This document shows positions 45,236 to 57,449 of a stretch of DNA of 64,000 nt, one piece after another. Position numbers and translations under genes: made by a program. Every line of letters begins with the position of its first letter. Position 1 is the stretch's first letter. Location: contig NW_004085902.1 of assembly GCF_000220395.1 (NCBI RefSeq), positions 1 to 64,000 of the forward strand, read 5' to 3'. A model generated the notes under the pieces. The model was given only the letters and a program-made list of their open reading frames with translations. It made no database searches and was not told where the DNA came from. This stretch comes from Ichthyophthirius multifiliis (Eukaryota; Ciliophora; Oligohymenophorea; Hymenostomatida).

Positions 45236-46170
45236 TATATTTTATTGAGAAATTAAGAGATTTTTTTTAGTTTTGCTTGTTTTTTATATCAAAATAAAAA
45301 AAATAATAATTTTTATTTAATGCAAGTATTTATAAAAATAAAAAAAGAAATTCTATAGTAAAAATATTTTATTATATAATTAAATATATTATATATAAAA
45401 AATTAATGTATTATCAATTATTTTTTTAAAAAAAAAAATAAAAAAATAAAAAAACATTAAATAATAATAATTATAATATTTTTTAATTAAATAATTCTTT
45501 ATTTTTATTATAATTTGTAACAACTATAAAATAAAGATTTCCTTTTATATATATTTCTTTATTTTGATTTAATAGTGGGATACATATTTTACTATATAAT
45601 TAATTGAATATTTAGTATATTTAAATTTATTTATACATACAAATATACAAAATAAAAATTGTAATGCTTTTAAATAAATATATAAATAATATTATAGTAT
45701 TTAAAGAAATTACGTGTTTTTTTTAAAAAAAAAAACATTTTGACTGATGATTATAAATTAAATTATTTTGACAGGATAAATAAAAAATAAATTTTATGAA
45801 ATCAATATTTTAAATACAATAAGTAATCAAATCATATATTAATATACAAGTTGCATCTGTTTAATTTATATAAATTTAAGATTTTTTTACTTATTTTTTT
45901 TAAAATATAAATATATACATATATATGCATATTTATTTTTTTATTAATTTCTAGAAGTAAATTAAATTTATTTATTTTTATTATAGAATCTATATTTAAT
46001 TTACACGTTCTAATATATAATTCAATTTCAATTAAATATATATATATATATATATATATTATTTATCTTTAATTTTTAAAAATTTGCATTAAAATAAATA
46101 AAATAATAATAAAATAAAATACATAATAAATAAAAAATAAAATACAAATATTTAATATATAAATAAAAAA
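45236..46170. other. Gene-free spacer between divergent genes
   Basis: A/T-rich, with an AT tract near 46038-46059. It must hold the promoters of the channel and the plus-strand gene at 46171; no motif seen. Confidence 0.6.
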
Positions 46171-47456
46171 ATGAAAGTCTTAATAATTTTATTATTACTA
46201 TCCATAGTATTAACCAAACCTTTATACGACCACAACAGATCATATGTATAAAGAATAACCCAATTAAATTTCCAAAAGCAAGTCTAAAAGCTCCGGGACA
46301 CATCCAAATATGTATCAATAATACATTTTTACAAACACTCTGGTAAAAAAAACATTTTAAAAAAATAAAAATAAACTAAAAAATATAAAAAAAGATGGAC
46401 ATTCCCCTAAATTTGCTAAAGATCTCGATTAATTCTCCTCTGAATATAGAGGAGTATTTAAAATCGGAGCTGTAGATTGTGATGCTGATTCGAATATTTG
46501 TGAGAAAGAAAGAATAACTTAATTCCCTACTGTAAGAGTTTATCCCCCAACTCCTTTACCATCTGTAGACGTTGAAGTTCCTTCCCGTGAATTAAACACA
46601 TAGGCCGTTTTGAAATTAAGTGCGAGATATCTACATGATAATTCAGTAGAAATAACTAGTGCAAACATCGATACATTCGTAAAAGAACATGAGGCTGTTC
46701 CAAAAGTATTATTGTTCACAGATAAAACAGGCAATCCTATTATTTATAAAGCACTTTCTGTTTCTTTTGAAGGCAAATTATTTTTGGGTATTGTAAGACA
46801 TACAGAAGAATTAGTAGTTTAAAAATATAATATTAGAAAATTCCCATCTGTTATAGTTTTAATAAATACAGAAAAAAAACCAATTATATATAAAGGAGAA
46901 ATGAAATATTAACCCATCTTTGAATTCTTAAACGTCTATTCGTAAACTTTTGTACCAGGAGGTAATCAAGAAAGTTCAGCGACTAAACCTTGGTTAAGTG
47001 AAGTTGTTCCTGAAATTCATATTAAATCTAATAGAGATATCTGTCTGGGATAAGAAGGTATACTTTGTGTTGTTTTATTAAGCTCAGGTAGACCTTAGTA
47101 GAAATAAATTGATGTACTTAAGAATTTACATTAGTTATATGATAGAAAAATCGAAAGGGGTATCTAATATAAGTTCATGTGGCTTGATTGTTCTATAGAA
47201 TAAAAATGGGCAGTGTTATTTGGATTTGAAAATAAACCTAAAGTTGTTATCATTAATCCAGGAAAAAGAAAAAGATTTATTGATCATGAAGGAGATCTTA
47301 CTGTTAATGAATTATGTAATTAATTTTTTTATTTTAATTTTTAATTTATTTTTATTATTAGAAAAAACATTCGATAAAATAAATGGAGGTGATGCTAGAT
47401 TTAAAAGATTAGCGGATAGTTAAATTCCTGATTTTAGTATAAGAAAAGATTTATGA
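46171..47456 (+). CDS. Secretory thioredoxin-fold (PDI-like) protein without CxxC
   Basis: ATG 46171 opens a signal peptide (MKVLIILLLLSIVLTKP). After the intron 46343-46394 a thioredoxin domain follows: HFYKHSDGHSPKFAKDLDQF, KIGAVDCDADSNICEKERIT, QFPTVRVYPP. Its layout is that of PDI (FYAPWCGHCKxxxPxF ... VDCDxxxxLCxxxxIxxFPTxxxYP), but the CGHC active site is HSDGHS, so it has no redox cysteines. A second thioredoxin-like unit reads AVPKVLLFTDKTGNPI, FLGIVRHTEELVVQKYNIRK, FPSVIVLIN. A third, shorter unit is VVLLSSGRP...KFMWLDCSIEQKWAVLFG. A last intron at 47331-47361 gives EKTFDKINGGDARFK, ending IRKDL, TGA 47454-47456. No clear KDEL signal. Probably an ER chaperone-like or substrate-holding protein; DNAJC16-like proteins are an alternative comparison. 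Confidence 0.8.
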
Positions 47457-48376
47457 TGATGAATAAAAATAAATATATATATTTATATTTATGTTTAAAC
47501 TTTTTTTATATTTTTTTTTTTTTTTTTGTATTTTAAATTTAAAAAAAGATTATTTATTTTTATTGTAATTTGTTTTGTTAATATACACTATATAATAGTT
47601 TCTTTTAAAAAATTAATTATATATAAAAATATATCTTTTTTAATAACTTAAATATTTATATAAACAAAATATTATAAAGTAATAAACTATATTTAAAATA
47701 AATGAATTAAGATTAAGAATATATATTTATATTTAACAAAAAAATTATTAAAATTGTATACTATATATATATAGACTATATTAAATATTAAAATTTTAAA
47801 TATAAATTTATTAAATTTTATAAATTTATAATTAAAAGAAAATATAAATCAATATATTGTATATATTAATTTATATTTATATATTTTATAATTTTCATTT
47901 TCATTTTCATTAATATATATATATTAATTATTTTTTTTACTAAAAGTGAAAGCATTTTATTTTATTTTAATTAAATTTATTTTTATTTTTATCATATTTA
48001 AGTTTTAATATATTTTTTTAATTATAATATTTTATTAATTTTGCTTTTTTATGTTTTGTTTAGTTTATATCTTTTATCTTCATATCTTATAATATATGTT
48101 AAGAGATTTTATAAATAATCTCATAAAATATGTTTATTTTAAATTTGGACGAAATTATATTTTATAAAAATTAATTTTAATAAAAAATAAATACATTTTT
48201 TTTAAATAATTATATAAAAATTAATATAATTTTTTTTAAAAAAAATAAATAAATCATAATAATAAAATTAATAAAATAAAAAACATTTTTAAATTTTTAT
48301 TTATTAAGTATTTTTATATAATATAATATTACATTATATTAATTTTATTTATACATACGTTAAAATACATATAGAT

Positions 48377-48430
<54 letters not shown>

Positions 48431-48655
48431 CAATAAATTTTAATAAATATTATATTTTCTTATGAAATTAAAATATATTATATGTTTAAATTTTATTATA
48501 TACAAAATATAAATTATATATATATTATTTAAAACTGCATAATATACACTCAATAATTAATACATATAATATTAATATATATATATATATATATATATAT
48601 TTATTATATTTATATATATAAATAAATTAATTTTTCTCACATATCTTTAAAATGT
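47457..48655. other. Spacer between convergent genes
   Basis: A/T-rich with (AT)n tracts at about 48380-48426 and 48577-48600. No exon-like sequence. Confidence 0.6.
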
Positions 48656-49808
48656 TCAATCTTAAAAATTTAATTTACCTTCTTATTTAAGTTTCTCTAT
48701 CTCATCGCTTGTAAAAACTTTAATTCTTTTTCCTTCATACCATTCTCCATATTTTTTTTCTCCATCTTTTGATATTTACAAACCTAATCCATGTTATTTT
48801 CCTTATTTCCAATTTCCTATATATTTTCTTCCATCAACCCATTAAAAAATACCAAATCCTTATTTCTTATCATCTTCATAATTCCCTTTATATATTTTCC
48901 CGTCAGGCCATTTTATAGTTCCTTATCCACTCATTTTATTTTAAACCCATTATCCTTCATATACCCTTCCGTCAGGCCATTTATAAACCCCGAATCCTTA
49001 AATAACATTATTTTTAAAATCTCCTTTATATTCAGATTTATCAGAAAATTATAAATATCCATTGCCATGTTTTTATCCGTTTGCATAATCTCCTATATAT
49101 TTAGCTCCGTCAGGCCATGTTTCTACACCTTTCCCATACTTTATTATATATATATATATTTATTAAGAAATAAAATTATTTATATTTATTTGTATTATAA
49201 CTTTTTTTTTTGTATTTATAATGTTTTATAAACAATTTTAATATAAATATATTATTTAACTTATTTATCATCTTTCCATTCTCCTTCATATTTAGCACCA
49301 TTTATATGATAATAAATTCCATTTCCATTTGCTTTATCATCGAGCCATTCTCCTTCATATATATCACCATCTGCGTGTGTTAGTTTTCCATATCCTGTGC
49401 TTTTGTCCTCACTCCAATTGCCTTCATATTTTGTACCATTGGGCCATATTTATATACCATGACCATCCCTTAAACCATTTAACCATTCTCCTTCATATTT
49501 AATACCACCTTATAATTATATTTATTTAAGCTTTTTTCTTGTTTAAGTATTATTCTGCTGTTTATTTTCTCTATGTTTGTTTCGGATATATATTTTTCAG
49601 ATTTGTTTTAATAATCAGTATTTTAAATTGTATTATTATCGTTATTTTGAATATTTTTTTATTGTATCGTTTGCTTGTTTTCTATTGTTCTTATTAATTC
49701 GGCTTTTTCAGCTTTTTTAGTGTTTTCTTTATTTTCTATATTATTATTTGCTATTTTTATTTCGCTTTCTTTGCTATTAAAGTAGCATGTTTATGCACAA
49801 TTTCCCAT
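48656..49808 (-). CDS. MORN-repeat protein with acylation motif
   Basis: From ATG at 49808 the protein begins [15 protein letters not shown]: Gly2 for myristoylation with Cys4 and Cys8 for palmitoylation, a membrane-targeting start. A charged linker follows. Then come about nine MORN repeats: [147 protein letters not shown]. An AT-rich intron lies at about 49261-49139. The end is EKLKQEGKLNFQD with TGA 48658-48656. The frame changes just before the first repeat, at the A-run at 49530-49540. In ciliates MORN proteins often sit at the cortex or bind phosphoinositides; the acylated start agrees with a membrane site. Confidence 0.88.
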
Positions 49809-50088
49809 AAATATTTTTTTTTAAAAAAAAAAAAAATCGTATATATATACCTTTTTTATTTTAATTAATAGCTTTTTTTATGTATAAATAATTAAAAAAA
49901 AAATAAAAATTATTGATTATTAAAAGTAAATTTAATTTTTATTTATTATAAAAAAAAATAAAAAATTGAATTTTTTATTTTTTATAAAAAAATCTTTTAA
50001 AATTTTTCATGAAATTATAAAATAATATAACGTTATATATAAATTTAATTTTTGTAAATAATAATAACTAAACTTAAAAATTAAATAA

Positions 50089-50768
50089 TCATTCTTTTTT
50101 ATTTAAGGAAGAAATATGACTATTATTATTAGCAACTAGAGTTTTTCCTGAACCATATTAAGGTTATCTTTGATTTGTTTAAATATATACATCATACAAA
50201 TTTTTATTAGTGGCATTTTCAGCACATAATTAACTAAGTTTTTTTTCATAATCTTAAATTTTAGTCTGTGTTGAATTAGAATCAGTGAAATATTTTTCCA
50301 ATTATTAATATTTTTATATCATTTCATTAATTTATTTGTTTTTATTACATATAACTTCTTTCAAATCTTAAACTTCAGTAGATAAGATTTCAATTTAATT
50401 AGAATGAGTATTTTTAATAGAATTAATAGCAAAATTGTTAGAATTTTCAAGTTTTTATCTTAAATCTTAAATTTCTTAAGCTTTTTATTTTTCCAAATCA
50501 ACTAAATGTTTATTTAAAAAATTCATTTCTTAAAGTAATTTCTTATTTTCATTTTCTTAAATATTTCTATGTAAAAGATTATTATCATTTTCATCACTTT
50601 TAAGTAATAAATATTCTAGAATTTAGAAAAAATATATAAATATAAAAATAAATATAAAATTAAAAAAATATATATATACAAAAATAAAAATAAAAAATAA
50701 ATACAAAAATATAAAAATACAAAAATACAAAATAAATAAAAATATATAGTTAAAAATATGTATATAAT

Positions 50769-50813
<45 letters not shown>

Positions 50814-52528
50814 CCTTTTGCTCTTTTTATTTCGTTTTCTAAATAGCCTACTTAAGCTTAGTATTTTTTACATTTTTCATTTTTTTAATCTTCTATTTAC
50901 ATACATTTATCGATTAATTCGTTCATTTATTTATTACTTTCTTCTTCTTAATTTTATAGTTTATTCATCAATTCATTTTAGTTTATTTTTAAATTTTTTA
51001 TATCTACTTCTAAATTTCCTTTTACAGCTATATGTTATGCAATAATAGTATCTAATTCATTATTTTTATGCACTAAAATTTCTTTTATTTTTTCTATTTC
51101 TCCTTCTAAAAATTAAATTTATTTTAATTGTTATTACTAAAATTCTTAGTGAGTTTAATTTGCTTTATCTAAAGATTTTGTATATTCTTCGTAATCTCTT
51201 TTTTTATCTTCCTCTAGTACTTATTGATTTAACTTTAGTGTTTATATTTCACTGTTTAAACGGTCCATAGCAGAGTTTTAGATATCTCTTTGATTTTATT
51301 TTTCTTTTAATTAGTTATTTAATTCCTCTATTTTAGACTAGAGTAGTTTTTTTAGGTCTTAATTTTCACAAGTAAGTGAATTTATTTGATTTTCATGAAG
51401 CTTTTTCAATTATTAAATATCAGTAGTATGCAATGAGGCTAGTTTATCTTATAAATCGTTAATTTCTGATTCTTTAATCATATTATTTTCTAGTATTTTA
51501 TCTTTAAGAGCCTAGTTTTCATTCCTGATGCTTTCAAGTTCATTTTCGAAATTCTTTTTTTGTAATTTATTTTAATTAATAAGGTTTTAAATTTCTTAAT
51601 TTTTAATTTCGAGTAAATTTTTTAACTTATTCAATTCACTTTCTAAAACATCAAGCTCACTCTAATGCAATTATTTAAGGGAATTCACCTACTCTAATGA
51701 TAAATACTCATACCTTCTTTTGAGATTTTCGATTTCATTTAAATGATCAAGGTCATTTTAGACTATTTTCGATTTAAGTTTTTCTTTGTCATCATTAATT
51801 CTTAAACTTTCTGATTCCCAATAGTCATTTATTTCTTGAATTTTTTCTTTTAGTTCATTATTTTCCTTTTCTCTATCATCTATAATGACTTTTATTTTCC
51901 TAACTTATTCCTCGTAAAGGGAAATATTCGAAAAATGAGATCTTTTGATAGACTCGATTTAAGTTTAGTTGTCATCCATTAATTATTATTTACTTTGTTA
52001 AGCTTCATTACATTTTTCTTGTTGTAATAAATCATACAGTTTCTTTTGTTATTATAGTTGGTTTGTTAAATTCTTTATTTCGTTCTCGTAGTTTGCTTTT
52101 AGTTAGATTATTGTATTCATTTGAGTCTCATATTTATTCTTCCATATGTCAGATTCAGTACGTTATTATGAAAATTATTTTGATATTTAATTATTCTCAC
52201 CTATTAGTATAGCATTCTACTTTAATATCTCATCTACATGACTTTCTAAATCTTTAGCTTTCTTAGCTTTAAAATTAGCTAGTTCTAAATCAGTATTTAC
52301 TTAACATAAGGAAGATTCTAGTTCATTACAACGACTTTTCCATAAATCTACTTCGTCTTGTTAAAATGTAGTGATGTTCCTTTAGGGGCTTGTATTCATT
52401 TTTTTATAATATACTTGTTTTTAGGATGGGGATATTTTATTAATGTAGAATTATGAAGATGGTTTCACATAATGGATTGGACTCACAGAACGGTTTGGAG
52501 AAGGATTATATTTGTTTATTATACTCAT
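50089..52528 (-). CDS. Long coiled-coil protein
   Basis: ATG at 52528 to TGA at 50091-50089, about 740 residues. A short N-terminal region (NPSPNRSVSPIHYVKPSS) with Ser-Pro sites is followed by near-continuous heptad coiled coil, for example LWKSRCNELESSLCQVNTDL, IWKNKYETQMNTIIQLKANY and LEEDKKRDYEEYTKSLDKAN. The C-terminal end is not coiled: RQPQYGSGKTLVANNNSHIS. One intron, dominated by AT repeats, lies at about 50815-50615. No globular domain, so the role cannot be read; basal-body and cytoskeletal proteins of ciliates often look like this. The 280-bp gap to the MORN gene start at 49808 holds only A/T. Confidence 0.8.
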
Positions 52529-53505
52529 TTTTTTAGTTTTTTGTTTGTATATTTACTTTCTTTTTTTTTTTTGATATGTATTTTTTTATATAATTATATA
52601 TTTGCTTTGTTTATTTGATTTTTATTTTTAGTTTTATTTTTTTTAATTGTTATATTATTAATATTTTGTAATTTTCTTTTATTGAAGTATTATTTTATAT
52701 AATTTTATGTTTATGTTTTTATTTGTTTATTTAAATAATAAAATTTAATATTTTTTTTAATTTTTTTTATTCTATATATCTTTATATATAATTTTTATTG
52801 ATTGGTTAATAATTCTAAAAAATTAAAATTTCATTTTTTTTTTTTAAATAAAAATATGTTTTATTTTTTTATTGATATAATCGAAAATCATTTAACAATA
52901 GTTTTGTAATAAAATTAGATAAAATAATAATAAAATAATTATTTTTATAAAAATTTAATATATAATAATACTTAAATATAAAAAAAATTAAATTAATATT
53001 TAAATAAAAGAAAATATTATTTTTATTAAAAAAATAAATAAATAAATTTTTAAAATATTTTTTTATTTTTAATAAATAAATTTGTTTTTAATATAAAAAA
53101 TTAAATATCTTTTTTTTTAAATATGGTTATATTAAGAATATTTTTATAAACTAAAATATATATAAAAAAAATAAAAAAATTTAAATGAAAAAAATATTCA
53201 AATTTAATAAAAACTAATATATAAATTTTATAAAAAAAAATGATTTTAATAAATTTCATTAAAATATAAAAATTTCAAATACATAAAATATTTCTTAAAA
53301 AAATTAAATTATTTATAAAAAATATTACATATATTAAAAAATCTTTTTTTAAATAAACAAATCTTTAAAAAAAATATAATAATAAAATAAATATTAAATT
53401 AATAATTTTTTTATCTTTAAATATTTTTAAATATAATTTTTTAATAATAAATTAATTAGCTTAAATAATATGAAAACCTAACATAAAGGATTATATTATT
53501 TAAAT
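52529..53505. other. Gene-free AT-rich spacer
   Basis: T-rich next to the coiled-coil gene start, then A/T. No exon-like sequence on either strand. Confidence 0.6.
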
Positions 53506-54922
53506 TCAACAAACTAAATACTATTCCTCATCTTATTCAAATTTAAGTATATTTTAGCATTTAATCATAATACCTTTTCTTAAAAACTACATAATATCCT
53601 ATAATAAAAATATATAAAAACATATAAATATATATAAAAATATAAAAAAATATATATATATATATATATTTATATATATTATTTTATATTTTTATATATA
53701 TTTAAAAAACTTCTGTATCTTCTATTTTAAGGATTATATCTTAGCAAAAATTAAGCATATTTATAATAATTTACATTAAAGCTTCTTCACCTTTAAACAA
53801 GAACAAATCAATAACTCTTTTTTGAAAATTTTTAGGCGAATTATACAACAAAATCGTGAAAAAATATTAAGGAAAACAAATATAAACACTCAAACCACAA
53901 TCAATAATTTTTTACCTTATTTAAGGTAATTCTTATTATAATTTTATATCAAATTTATCTAAAATTTAGAATATACCAGGAGTTCCATCTAAAAACAATA
54001 GTCTCCAGTTTTTTTATAACATGATATGTACGAAAATCCAAAATACATTTTCTTCAAATGAATTATCTATTATTTCTACTTCTCGGTCATTTTAAGGGTT
54101 TAAGTTCAAAAGTAAACTAATAACTATAAAATTCATACCTCCTGTATATCCTACTTCTTTATCAAAATGGGAATATGCTCTTAGTATTCTTTAAAGTCTA
54201 TTTTATTCATCAATAATCTTATTTTAATTAAAATTTAAATTATAACAAGATATTTAATAAAATAGTATTATAATTATGAAAATATATTAATAATATTATT
54301 TATAATAAAATTTTAAATTATAAATTTATTTAAATTATTAATAGTATTATTTTTTTATTATTAATATTATTATTATTAATATTATTATTAATTTTATTAT
54401 TTTTTTACATTTTCTTTATTGTTTGTATCAAAAATTTATGTGTACTCATTATATGTACGATTTAAATCTTTTTTTATTATATTATCTAATTCACACTCTT
54501 TATTTGACATTTCTTTATAATTGAAAAATGCTTTGTATTTTTATTTTTATTAATTAACATTAGATAGTATTAACCAAACATCTTTTCTTCTAAAAATAAT
54601 ATTTATTTTATTAAAATAATTTTTTTTTTTAATAAAAAATAGGTTTTTACATATATTAAGGTATTCCTTATAATAAACTTTTATATATTGAATCCTAGTT
54701 TATCTTTTAAAGATATTCATTTGATATAATTTTTAAGAGTTACTTGTTAGAAAGTACTTTGTCTTGATAGCACTTTTGAGTTTCTTATTAATCAAGTACT
54801 ATAAAATCAAAAAAATCGTCTTCAAATTAAGGCATTTCCCAATCTTTGTGATCCTTTTCTTGTGAAATTTTTATATTTTTAAATTGACTTTTACTTAACA
54901 AAGAGTTAAATAGATTATTCAT
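53506..54922 (-). CDS. TBC-domain Rab GTPase-activating protein
   Basis: From ATG at 54922 the exons encode a TBC domain. RRKDVWLILSNVNQQ is the first block. NIIKKDLNRTYNEY contains the arginine finger in the IxxDxxR form. RLQRILRAYSHFDKEVGYTG and GMNFIVISLLLNLNP form the central block, followed by EENVFWIFVHIM, the LFLDGTPGIFQILDKFDI block and CGLSVYICFPQYFFTILLYN. The glutamine finger, normally YxQ in YCQGMN, is YTGGMN here. Introns near 54640-54590, 54410-54230 and 53720-53600 are AT-rich. The protein ends DEEQYLVC, TGA 53508-53506, and has no domain other than TBC. TBC proteins speed GTP hydrolysis by Rab GTPases and so end a membrane-traffic step; loss of the Gln finger may change or weaken catalysis. 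Confidence 0.9.
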
Positions 54923-55289
54923 TTTTATATATTTTTTTTTTGGTTATTTATTTAATTATAATTTATTATTTTTTAAAAATTAATAAAAATAATTGAATAA
55001 ATTAACGCGAAATTTAAAAAAAAAATATAATTTTTCAAAGGAAACAAATAATTATAAAAATATATATATATATAATAATACAGCTTAATTAATAAAATAT
55101 AAACATAAAAAATAGTTAAAAATTATAAAAGTAATTTTTCTTAATTAGTTCAAAAAATAATAGAAATATATATAAAATATAAGATAATAATTTTATATAA
55201 ATAAAAATACTTATTAAAATATAATAATGTTTTTTTTTAAAAAAAATAAATATTCATCAATATATAATTTATTAATATAAAATAAAAGC
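54923..55289. other. Short spacer
   Basis: A/T-rich, between two minus-strand genes. No motif recognised. Confidence 0.6.
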
Positions 55290-56126
55290 TCATTTTTATT
55301 TATTTTCATTATTTTCTATTTTATCAGGAAAAAAAATGGATCTAATATTAGAATTTCCAAAAATTTAAGTCCATCTTTCTCTAAACTAATGTCCTAATTT
55401 TTAATTGAACTGAAATTTTATAACTATTAAAAGAAATTGAAAAGGAGTAGTTTTAATAGCTCTTAATTAGTGTCTATATTCCAAATAAGTGACTTCATTA
55501 CTAATATAATATATATGTTAAATAAAAAGTCCGAAAGTAAATATAAAGAAAATAGTTGAAATAAAAACTAAAAAGAAAAGTTCTAAAATATCTATAGAAA
55601 CCTCATCAAACTAAAATTAATAACATAAATAAATATCATTCGAAAATAATAATAAACTCATAAAACAAGTAATACAACTATAAAATACATAAGAAATAAA
55701 ATACAAATAATTATAATCTCCTACACATTATCCTACAAAAAAACAATGATGATCAAGTCTAAATATACATCTATTACACATTGAACAATGATGATCGTCT
55801 TTTTATTTGTAAATTTGACAAATTTTACAGTATCTTTCTTGCGAATTTTTTTAAGTATTTATTAATCTATCAGGAGTTTTTGGGGAATAACTTTTTGTGG
55901 TTATTGACATATATAAGGATCTTAGTGTAAATACATATAGGATTATTATTATTGTTGTTAATATATTATCTATTATTATATTTGGGGAAATACTTGGGAT
56001 TATTTATAGGAGGAGGATTTTAAATGCATATAAATATACTATTATTTCAAATATTATTATCCCTTTTCCAATTAATGAATATATTTTTGAATTTAATTTT
56101 AATAAGTCGATATTACATTTACACAT
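55290..56126 (-). CDS. DHHC-type protein S-acyltransferase
   Basis: A single exon of 278 codons from ATG at 56126 (MCKCNIDLLKLNSKIYSL) to TGA at 55292-55290. Two N-terminal membrane segments (GIIIFEIIVYLYAF; NILTTIIIILYVF) precede a TKSYSPKTP stretch and the Cys-rich domain: RYCKICQIYK, DDHHCSMCNRC, RLDHHCFFVGQCVGDYN. The catalytic DHHC is present, and two more segments follow (YLYFISYVFYSCITCFMSLL; DILELFFLVFISTIFFIF). The usual CPWxxNCVG after DHH reads CFFVGQCVG. These enzymes attach palmitate to cytosolic cysteines of membrane proteins. The same minus-strand run includes a MORN protein with a candidate palmitoylation site, which may be chance. Confidence 0.93.
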
Positions 56127-56329
56127 AAGTATAAGTAAATATTAATTTATATTTAATTATTTCTAATATTATACTTTTTATAAATAATATATATATTTTA
56201 TAGTATATACAAAAATATATATTTATTATATAATATATACAAAAATATATTTTTAATTTATATTATTTTTATATACATTTATATATTTATATATTTTTTT
56301 ATCAGTTATAATTTTATTATATAATTTTG

Positions 56330-57275
56330 TCAAAATTATTTTAGTATTGTAAATGTTTATAAATATTTAGAAGGAGTTTCTATTCTTTTTTATGTATTTT
56401 ATTTATTAATTTTAATTGTTTTTTAAAGTAATTACTTACCTTTTTTTTTAAAAAAGAAATATAAAATAAAATAAAAATAAAAATATACATTCTTCATTAT
56501 TTAAATTAAATTTAACTGAATATTTTTTAACAAAATCAATATCATCTTTAAGTATAATCTAATTAACCCTTTCATTTTCATTCATATATTTATCACATTT
56601 CTCATTTATTTATTTAAAATATTTAAATTCGTTTAAATTAGAAATATTATTTACTATATCAGTTTTATAACTATTATTTTTATTTAAAGGCATTTACATT
56701 TTTTTTTTATTTTTCCCATAATAATTATAAATAATAGAACTCCTAAACTATTTTTTATCTTCATATAGTGTCTTTCTTTATAAAAAAGGTGTTTCTTTTA
56801 TGTTCTCTTTACTAATAGATACTCTTAGATTGTTTATTTATTTAATATCGTTCCTTTTGTGTGTCATAAGAGGGTTCAAACATGGACTCTCGGATTTGTT
56901 TCTAGTATTTTTTTTTATTTCATCAAATTATTAAGCCTTTTATTTTTCATATATTATTGAATCGTGAATATAATTTTTATTATTTTTTAGCTTTTTAAAA
57001 GATTATCCACCAGATTTTTGCGATGTAACGTTTTCCTCGTCAGTTTCGTTTATTTTGTTTTCGGTTTCTTTTATGTTCATTAATTTTGTGGAATTTCTTT
57101 GTTAACTATTACTATTATTATTATTACTGTTAATTATACCTAAATCTACTACTTAGAAACTTGAACCGAAATATTTATCTAAGGTTAATCCTTCTTATAA
57201 ACTTTAATTATTTATTTCAGGTTTATTTAAATCTAAAATTTTTTAAATGTTTATATTTTTTGTTAATTATTACAT
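56330..57275 (-). CDS. Unassigned hydrophilic protein, about 290 aa
   Basis: ATG at 57275 (MQQLTKNINIQKILDLNKPE) opens a frame without TGA that reads as ordinary, charged protein: GLTLDKYFGSSFQVVDLG, NETDEENVTSQKSGGQSF, SESPCLNPLMTHKRNDI, QRKTLYEDKKQFRSSIIYN. A likely intron (GTATATTT...AAAAAAAG, about 56495-56446) leads to a last exon ending KRIETPSKYLQTFTILKQF, TGA 56332-56330. Rich in Ser, Asn and Lys, no hydrophobic segment, no domain recognised. Confidence 0.65.
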
Positions 57276-57449
57276 CTTTTACTTCGATTTCTACTTTACA
57301 TTTTAATTTTTTTTATAAAATATTAAATTATTATAATTATTATTTAAAAATAAAAAATTTAATATATTTATATTTTTTAATTATTTATATTATTATATAT
57401 CAAAATAAGTTATCTATATATATTTTTATCAAAAATTAAAAAAAAAATA

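Noticed and set aside
46076-46318. Minus-strand open frame over the start of the PDI-like gene
   Set aside because: Antisense to a signal peptide and thioredoxin domain that continue coherently on the plus strand.
48791-49054. Plus-strand open frame rich in Phe, Ile and Pro
   Set aside because: Complement of MORN repeats on the minus strand.
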